Below, piece by piece: positions 58,774-64,000 of a stretch of DNA of 64,000 nucleotides. Under the pieces are notes generated by a model that made no database searches, had not been told where the DNA came from, and saw only the letters and a list, made by a program, of their open reading frames with translations. Position numbers and translations under genes: made by a program. Location: the NCBI RefSeq assembly GCF_017104565.1, contig NZ_JAAGPD010000015.1:62001-126000 (forward strand), given 5' to 3'. Position 1 is the stretch's first letter; the number at the start of each line of letters is the position of its first letter. The DNA comes from Paraburkholderia sp. Tr-20389 (GTDB taxonomy: Bacteria; Pseudomonadota; Gammaproteobacteria; Burkholderiales; Burkholderiaceae).

Positions 58774-58801
58774 TAGCGTTCCTTAATCGGCGTTACGGAA
58801 A

Positions 58802-58820
58802 TTAGCTTCTCTTATTCTAA
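58802..58820. promoter_or_regulatory. ArgP-type operator TTAG-N11-CTAA
   Basis: TTAG at 58802-58805 and CTAA at 58817-58820 make a T-N11-A LysR dyad in the argP-argO divergent region, AT-rich and 51 bp ahead of the argO start. Confidence 0.65.
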
Positions 58821-58870
58821 CCATCACGGCACACTCTCGCCATCCGATTCATTCTTCTCTCCAAACCATC

Positions 58871-59494
58871 ATGAACTGGCTGGCTTTTTCGCACGGCGCC
58901 GCGTTGTGCGCCTCATTGATCGTCACGATCGGCGCGCAAAACGCGTTCGTACTCCGTCAAGGCATCATGCGCTCGCATATCGGCAAGATCGTGCTGCTGT
59001 GCACGCTGTCGGACTTCCTGCTGATCGGCGCGGGCGTCGGTGGCGCGTCGGTGCTCGTCGAGCGCTATCCGACCTTCATTCACGCGCTGCTGTACGTGGG
59101 GCTCGCCTATCTCGCGTGGTTCGGCATCAGTGCGCTGCGTCGCGCGTTGCGCCCCGGCCATGCCGTACTCGACACCGATGCGAACGGCGACACCGCGCCG
59201 CCCGCGCAGCGCGCAATGCCCATCGTGCTGATGACGCTCGCGTTCACGTGGCTCAATCCGCACGTCTATCTGGATACGTTTCTGCTGATCGGAACGGCGG
59301 GAGCGCGCGAAGCGCAAGGGTCGCGCGCCGCATTCGCAGTCGGCGCGATGGCCGTGAGCGCGGTCTGGTTCGTGGCGTTGGGATATGGCGCGCGGGCGCT
59401 TGCACCGCTCTTCAAGCGCGCCACCGCATGGCGCGTGCTGGATGGCGCGATCGGCAGCATGGTGTTGCTGCTGGCCGTCACGCAGCTGCGCTGA
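58871..59494 (+). CDS. argO: LysE/ArgO-family basic amino acid exporter
   Basis: A 207-residue inner-membrane exporter with six segments. GAQNAFVLRQGIMRSHIG near residue 20 and FTWLNPHVYLDTFLLIG near 125 are signatures of LysE/ArgO. It exports arginine or lysine when they accumulate, for instance from peptides. Divergent argP is the regulator. Convergent with the hydrolase gene of the pel cluster, 3 bp between stops. Confidence 0.94.
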   Translation: MNWLAFSHGAALCASLIVTIGAQNAFVLRQGIMRSHIGKIVLLCTLSDFLLIGAGVGGASVLVERYPTFIHALLYVGLAYLAWFGISALRRALRPGHAVLDTDANGDTAPPAQRAMPIVLMTLAFTWLNPHVYLDTFLLIGTAGAREAQGSRAAFAVGAMAVSAVWFVALGYGARALAPLFKRATAWRVLDGAIGSMVLLLAVTQLR

Positions 59495-59497
59495 TGT

Positions 59498-60433
59498 TCA
59501 GCGCCTGAACTTCACCTTCTTCAGCGGCGCGGTGTCGGCGAGCACCGTGCCGCCCACGCCGATCGTCTGCAATCCGCCATCCGTCACATACGGCACGAGG
59601 CCGAGCGCCTCGATCTTCTGAACGATCTCGCGACGGCACGCATCGTCGTCGGGCGGACAATAATCGATCGAAATAACGGGCAGACGGTAGCGTTCATGAA
59701 TCTGCCGCGCCTGAGCGAGCAGCCATTCGCGATCGTTCTCGGGTACGTCGTCGTAGCGCTGATTCGTCTGGTCCCAGCGGCCGAACAGCGATTCGAACGC
59801 GACGGCCGCGACCTGATCGTGGACCTGCGGCAGGATGTCGAAGCCGCGATTCAGTATCAGTTGCGCCTGCGGATAACGCGCCTTCAGCGCATGCAGCACG
59901 GCGACGATGCCCGCCTGCTGCTGCGCCCGCTCGACGTCCGTCTTCGCGACGAGCTGGTATGAATCCAGCGTATCGAGGAAAAAGCCGCGATAGCCGCGCT
60001 CCCACAGCGGCTTGACGATCTCGTCGACGAGGAACGCGGGCCAGCCCGGCGCCGTTTGATCGACGACCGTCGACGACCACGCCGCATTGCTGCCCGCGAA
60101 CCATGTCTTCGGCATCTTTGCGTAATACGCGCGCTGTTTCGTCACTTCGCCGACGCTCACATACGCATACCAGTTCGGACAATGCGCCGTATGCGTGCGC
60201 GGATCGAAACCGCTGTCGGGCTCGATCACCACGGTATCGAACGGTTCGAAGCGCTCCGCCTGCACGTTCGCGCCGTAGAAGAACGCGACGGCCCCGATGC
60301 CCGTCGACGACACCCGCTTGCACGCAGCCAGCGCGGGCCGCACCCACGCCACCGACAGCAACAGGATCGCCACGGCCGCGCATGCGACGACGATCCACGA
60401 AACACCCAGGCGGGCGAGAGAACTGGCTGTCAT
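59498..60433 (-). CDS. PelA-like glycoside hydrolase domain protein (GH114/TM1410 type)
   Basis: A 311-residue protein: one N-terminal membrane or signal segment (about residues 8-30, SWIVVACAAVAILLLSVAWV), then a TIM-barrel of the TM1410/DUF297 group. Visible marks are FDTVVIEPDSGFD, WYAYVSVGEV and the acidic GFFLDTLDSYQLV. The same fold forms the N-terminal hydrolase part of PelA, which cleaves alpha-1,4-galactosamine polymers. Here it stands alone without the deacetylase half, 17 bp after pelG, so it probably acts in the periplasm on the cluster's polysaccharide. Start 60433 (MTASSLARLGVSW). Confidence 0.85.
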   Translation of the reverse strand: MTASSLARLGVSWIVVACAAVAILLLSVAWVRPALAACKRVSSTGIGAVAFFYGANVQAERFEPFDTVVIEPDSGFDPRTHTAHCPNWYAYVSVGEVTKQRAYYAKMPKTWFAGSNAAWSSTVVDQTAPGWPAFLVDEIVKPLWERGYRGFFLDTLDSYQLVAKTDVERAQQQAGIVAVLHALKARYPQAQLILNRGFDILPQVHDQVAAVAFESLFGRWDQTNQRYDDVPENDREWLLAQARQIHERYRLPVISIDYCPPDDDACRREIVQKIEALGLVPYVTDGGLQTIGVGGTVLADTAPLKKVKFRR

Positions 60434-60450
60434 GATCGGACACGTAGCGC

Positions 60451-61824
60451 CTAGTTGCGCAGCATGTAGGTTTCGTATTCGAGCTTGCCGAACTTGCGAT
60501 CGAGCAGCTGCACCGCGGCGACGACGAGAATCAGCAGCGTCAGCGCGAAGCCATAGCCGTAGAAGTCCGGCTGCATCAGCAGCGTAATACCCGTCAGAAT
60601 ACCGTTCAACAGCACGAATGCAATACACAGCCGCAGCACCGTGCGCCGTGCATCGAGATAGAAGAACACATTCAGCAGCCCTAGAAGCAGCACTTGCAGA
60701 CTCGCGGAGATCACATCGACGATCATCAGCGGCATATACAGCGACGAAATGCCGAGCGCATCGAGCACCAGACGGCCGAACGCGAGAATCAGCAGCAGCA
60801 CGGCCGCCTGAATCTTCACGATCTCATAGAGGCCCGCACGCACGCTGCCGACCATCATGTCGCGCATGTCGTTGATATGGCGCAGCGTCGCGCCGCTGCG
60901 CACGGCGTCGTAAAAGCGGTCGTAGTATTCGACGAAATCCGCTTCGATGCGCACGAGGAATGTCGCCATGCCGGGCATCACGCACACATACGCGATGAAC
61001 ACGGGAATGTCGTAGATCACCGACGCATTGAGCGGCCCGATCACCTTCGAGCCCGTGCCCGGCGCATACCAGAACATGAACTTGTCGATCCACACGCCGA
61101 GGTTGAACAGGAGGCCCACCATCGCGAGACTCGGATACGCGAAGCGCTTCTGGATCACCTCGAACGAGATGAAGCGCGGGCTGCGATAGTTGCGATAGAT
61201 GAGCCCCGACAAACCCGCGAGCAGCACCACGTGCCCCGCGACGAAGCCGCCGAGCAGGCCCGGCAGCCCATGCGTGTTGAGCATCAGCGCAAAGGCGACG
61301 GTGCAGCCGTAGCCGAGCGCGAACACGTAGAGAATCTGCCGGTACTGCTTCACGCTCGACAGAAAGATCACCGCGATCCAGATATTGCTGACGACGACGA
61401 AGCCCGCCACCATCAGCAGCCGGTAGACGAGCGGCTCGCCGCGAAAACCGAAGCCGACCGCAAGCATGCCGAGCACGCCGGAGGCCGCCGTCGAAATCAG
61501 CACGACGCCGTTGTAGTTCGACAGCACCAGGTCGTCCCGCTTCTCGAACAGTCGGTCCGAGATGAAGCGCGTAAACGACAATTGCAGCGGCCCCGTCAGT
61601 ATCAGACTGCACGCGATCAGATACGTGACCGACACCTGGAACTGCACGATCGCGTACTTGGGTATCACGAACGCGAGGCTCATCACGCCGATGACCAGAA
61701 TGCCGAAGATCGACAGGATCAGCGGACCCGAACTGATCAGGCCTGCATAGGCATAGGCACGCGCGACGCCGAGCAGCGTCTGGTGCTTGAGTATCTTGCG
61801 AAGTTCGAAACCAATGCCGGCCAT
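60451..61824 (-). CDS. pelG: Pel exopolysaccharide transport protein PelG
   Basis: A 457-residue polytopic inner-membrane protein with about 12 segments, opening MAGIGFELRKILKHQTLLG, the hallmark of PelG. PelG works with PelF, PelE and PelD as the synthase and export complex of the cationic Pel polysaccharide. Its start overlaps the pelF stop by one base (TGATG). Family length (about 456) is matched. Confidence 0.94.
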   Translation of the reverse strand: MAGIGFELRKILKHQTLLGVARAYAYAGLISSGPLILSIFGILVIGVMSLAFVIPKYAIVQFQVSVTYLIACSLILTGPLQLSFTRFISDRLFEKRDDLVLSNYNGVVLISTAASGVLGMLAVGFGFRGEPLVYRLLMVAGFVVVSNIWIAVIFLSSVKQYRQILYVFALGYGCTVAFALMLNTHGLPGLLGGFVAGHVVLLAGLSGLIYRNYRSPRFISFEVIQKRFAYPSLAMVGLLFNLGVWIDKFMFWYAPGTGSKVIGPLNASVIYDIPVFIAYVCVMPGMATFLVRIEADFVEYYDRFYDAVRSGATLRHINDMRDMMVGSVRAGLYEIVKIQAAVLLLILAFGRLVLDALGISSLYMPLMIVDVISASLQVLLLGLLNVFFYLDARRTVLRLCIAFVLLNGILTGITLLMQPDFYGYGFALTLLILVVAAVQLLDRKFGKLEYETYMLRN

Positions 61825-63440
61825 CAGCGCACCTCTTCCGTCTGTGGCGCTGCCGACCTGCCCGCATGCATCGGACAGCCGCCTTGCGTGCTTCCGGCCG
61901 CCTTGACGCGGGGCGCCGCCGCCATCAGACGCTGATACAGCACGCGATATTGATCCGTCATCTGCGCCTTCGTATAGAAACGCCGCACACGCTCGATACC
62001 CGCCTTCTGTGCGGCCAGCCAGCGCGGCTCGTCGCCGAGCAGATCGAGCACCGCCTGCGCGAACGCAGCCGGGTTCGCGATCGGCACGACGCTGCCCGCC
62101 GCACCCAGCGCGCGGTCCTCGTCGCCGTAGCCTTCGATCAGTTGCCGGCACGAACCCACGTCCGTCGTGATCGACGGAATGCCTGCCGCGAAGCCTTCCA
62201 GCACGACGAGCGGCAAGGCCTCGCTGATCGACGTCAGCGCGATCACATCGACCTTCGGAAGGATGTCGTGGATGCGCTGGAAACCGAGGAACTTGACGTT
62301 CTTCGCTAGACCCAGGCTTTCGGCGAGCGCGCGGCATTCCTGCGCATACGCGGGATCTTCTTCCTCGGGACCGACGATCCATCCTTCGATATCGGGCATC
62401 GCGCGCGACGCAATGAAGAGTGCGCGAATGAAAGTCTTGATGTCCTTGATGGGCACGACGCGGCCGATCAGCGCGACCACATTGCGCGGCCGTGACACAC
62501 GCTGTTCGATGAGCGGCGCGAGTCCGTCGACATCGACGCCGTTCGGAATGTTGCGCGTGCGCTCCGCTTGCGCGCCGTCCGCGATCTGCCGCTGACGGTT
62601 CGCTTCATACAGCGCCACGATATCGTCGGCGGCGTCATACGCGAGCTTGCCGAGCGCTTCGAAAAAGCGCACCCACAGTTCGCGGAAGTAGCTGATCTTC
62701 GAAATGTCGCGTTCGAACGCACCGCGGTTATCGCGAATCCACTGGCTTTGCAGCAGGTCGATCTTGCGCTCTTTCGTATAGATGCCATGCTCCGACACGA
62801 GCAAAGGCCGGCCTGTCCGGTAGTGCAGCAACGCGCCGAGAAAGCCGGCATAGCCCGTCGACACCGTGTGGTACACCTTCGCCGGCGGCAACTGCTCCGC
62901 GACGCGCGCGAGCTGCCACAGCGGCTGGTGCATGATGCGCACGGTCCAGAAGTAATCGGTGAACGACGGGTCCGTGCAGTAGCGGTGATATTGATCGACG
63001 ATGAAATCCCACGCCGCGCGGCTCGTCAGGAACTGCTCCTCGCTCAGCGGCGCCTTGTCGCCGATCAGTTGCACCATCCCGGCCATCATCGCGCCCGGCT
63101 CCACCCCGCCCTTGTTGCGCCAGGCCTCGTGCAGTGCAGCCGACTTCGCGAACGCGTCGGCATCGCCGGGGATTTCACGCGCGGCCTGGTCGTCGGCGGC
63201 GCCCGCTTCATACAGATAGTGCGCTTCGAAATGCACGACGTTGTCGGGCAGCGCATAAGCCGCGCCCTTGTAGTCCTCTTCGCGGCTGCCGATGAACGCA
63301 ATCGCAAAGCGCAGGTCCGGATACGAGCGGAGCATTTCGTTGACCCAGCTCGACACGCCGCCGCGCACGAACGGGAACGTGCCTTCGAGCAGCAGGCAGA
63401 CATCGGCGTCCGCAGCGCGGCGCATCAGTGACGGTTTCAT
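61824..63440 (-). CDS. pelF: Pel polysaccharide glycosyltransferase PelF
   Basis: A 538-residue GT4-type glycosyltransferase, cytosolic, using UDP-sugars (UDP-GlcNAc/GalNAc in Pseudomonas). PelF marks are LLLEGTFPFVRGGVSSWVNE near residue 16, LVSEHGIYTKERKIDL near 235 and the EX7E motif in SEALPLVVLEGFAAG. It is about 30 residues longer than the Pseudomonas form, mostly a Pro/Ala/Gly-rich tail with a CPMH. ATG 63440 overlaps the pelE stop (ATGA). Confidence 0.94.
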   Translation of the reverse strand: MKPSLMRRAADADVCLLLEGTFPFVRGGVSSWVNEMLRSYPDLRFAIAFIGSREEDYKGAAYALPDNVVHFEAHYLYEAGAADDQAAREIPGDADAFAKSAALHEAWRNKGGVEPGAMMAGMVQLIGDKAPLSEEQFLTSRAAWDFIVDQYHRYCTDPSFTDYFWTVRIMHQPLWQLARVAEQLPPAKVYHTVSTGYAGFLGALLHYRTGRPLLVSEHGIYTKERKIDLLQSQWIRDNRGAFERDISKISYFRELWVRFFEALGKLAYDAADDIVALYEANRQRQIADGAQAERTRNIPNGVDVDGLAPLIEQRVSRPRNVVALIGRVVPIKDIKTFIRALFIASRAMPDIEGWIVGPEEEDPAYAQECRALAESLGLAKNVKFLGFQRIHDILPKVDVIALTSISEALPLVVLEGFAAGIPSITTDVGSCRQLIEGYGDEDRALGAAGSVVPIANPAAFAQAVLDLLGDEPRWLAAQKAGIERVRRFYTKAQMTDQYRVLYQRLMAAAPRVKAAGSTQGGCPMHAGRSAAPQTEEVR

Positions 63441-64000
63441 GTTGACCAGTAACGCGCAACGGGTTTGAGCATCGGCAGCGTCGCGGCATTGCCGAGCGAC
63501 GCGAGCAGTTCGGAGACGCGTGCGTAATCGCCGCGCAGATATTCGACTTCGGCGAGCCACGGCACGAGACGTTCGCGCGGGAAGCCGAGCGATTGCGCGC
63601 GGTCCATGTAGCGCGCGGCCTCGTCGGCGTGGCCGTTGATGAGCGCGAGGCGGCCGCGGATCATCCACAGCGCGGCATCGCTGTCATCGATCTCCAGCGC
63701 GGCGCCCGCATAACGGTCCGCCTGCTCGAGCGTGTGCCGGTACACGGCGCCCTGCACGAGGTTCTGATAGATCAGTTCGAAATAGAGCTCGGCGAGTTTC
63801 CGGTTGAGCGCGTGGCGATCCTCGTCCGACTGCGCCGACTCCAGCGTCTTCGCCGTATGGAAGATGCGCTGCATCACGTCGTTTTCCGCCTGGTCCAGCG
63901 TGCCGTACGCGATCAGGCGCACGTCTTCCACCGGATCCGCAAGCAGATCGCGCAGCAGCGTGCCCGTGGTGCGCGTCGGCATGCTCTGGATCGCGACGAG
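63437..64000 (-). CDS. pelE: Pel cluster protein PelE, N-terminus beyond window
   Basis: The frame is open to the right window edge, leaving 187 codons. The visible part is helical and TPR-like (AELYFELIYQNLVQGAVYRH, YAGAALEIDDSDAALWMIRG, ARYMDRAQSLGF), as in the C-terminal half of PelE, which in Pseudomonas (about 330 residues) has two membrane segments followed by TPRs. It overlaps pelF by 4 nt. Identity rests on similarity in type and on its place before pelF and pelG. pelD and others would be expected to the right. Confidence 0.82.
   Translation of the reverse strand, partial: LVAIQSMPTRTTGTLLRDLLADPVEDVRLIAYGTLDQAENDVMQRIFHTAKTLESAQSDEDRHALNRKLAELYFELIYQNLVQGAVYRHTLEQADRYAGAALEIDDSDAALWMIRGRLALINGHADEAARYMDRAQSLGFPRERLVPWLAEVEYLRGDYARVSELLASLGNAATLPMLKPVARYWST

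Overview
The window reads as ordinary high-GC chromosome of a Burkholderiaceae bacterium, most likely Paraburkholderia or a close relative (Burkholderia, Caballeronia). The grounds are the GC-rich codon use, the aruF/astA two-subunit arginine succinyltransferase operon next to a GlxA/AraC-type ArgR, the seven-gene hut operon with hutF and hutG, a pel-type exopolysaccharide cluster, and many LysR regulators. No phage, plasmid, IS transposase, CRISPR, rRNA or tRNA was seen.

Layout. 1-4.5 kb: arginine succinyltransferase operon astC-aruF-astA-astD on the minus strand, cut by the left edge. 5.3-8.8 kb: hisQ-hisM-hisP-argR, a basic amino acid ABC transporter plus the regulator expected to control ast, but with no binding-protein gene. 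9-15 kb: single genes (methyltransferase, patatin lipase, BamE-like lipoprotein, luciferase-like oxidoreductase, lipoprotein hydrolase). 15-19.7 kb: glgC-glgA, pdxY and an acidic unknown protein. 20.6-28.5 kb: a transglutaminase-fold protein coupled to an AraC regulator, a lipocalin-like protein, a DHA2 exporter, an aminotransferase with divergent LysR, and an HTH protein. 28.9-37.3 kb: complete histidine utilisation operon hutH-C-U-D-I-F-G with three HutC-type operators. 37.5-44.7 kb: epimerase-like protein, a small membrane protein, DUF899 protein, ArsR/SRPBCC pair, NCS2 purine permease with a structured leader, PRC-barrel lipoprotein and a coupled MFS transporter. 45.5-57.8 kb: catabolic genes for small nitrogen compounds (MHS transporter, M20 amidohydrolase, aldehyde dehydrogenase, cupin, FAD oxidoreductase, NCS1 permease, LysR regulators) and NDH-2. 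57.9-59.5 kb: divergent argP/argO pair. 59.5-64 kb: pelE-pelF-pelG followed by a stand-alone PelA-like hydrolase, cut by the right edge.

The most unusual content is not a gene. Four intergenic spaces (4.5-5.3, 19.7-20.6, 44.8-45.6 and 51.2-52.1 kb) each hold a diverged copy of one composite inverted-repeat element. Its core is nearly constant in length (585-589 bp), it carries nested perfect hairpins, and in its middle is a 136-bp cassette bounded by 27-28-bp inverted repeats. That cassette is inverted in one copy relative to the other three. The copies lie at gene 3' ends, three of the four between convergent genes, and they create many false reading frames. I do not recognise a named family for this element.

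Functionally the window is rich in nitrogen metabolism: arginine, histidine, purine or related bases, amines and N-acyl amino acids, each with its own regulator.
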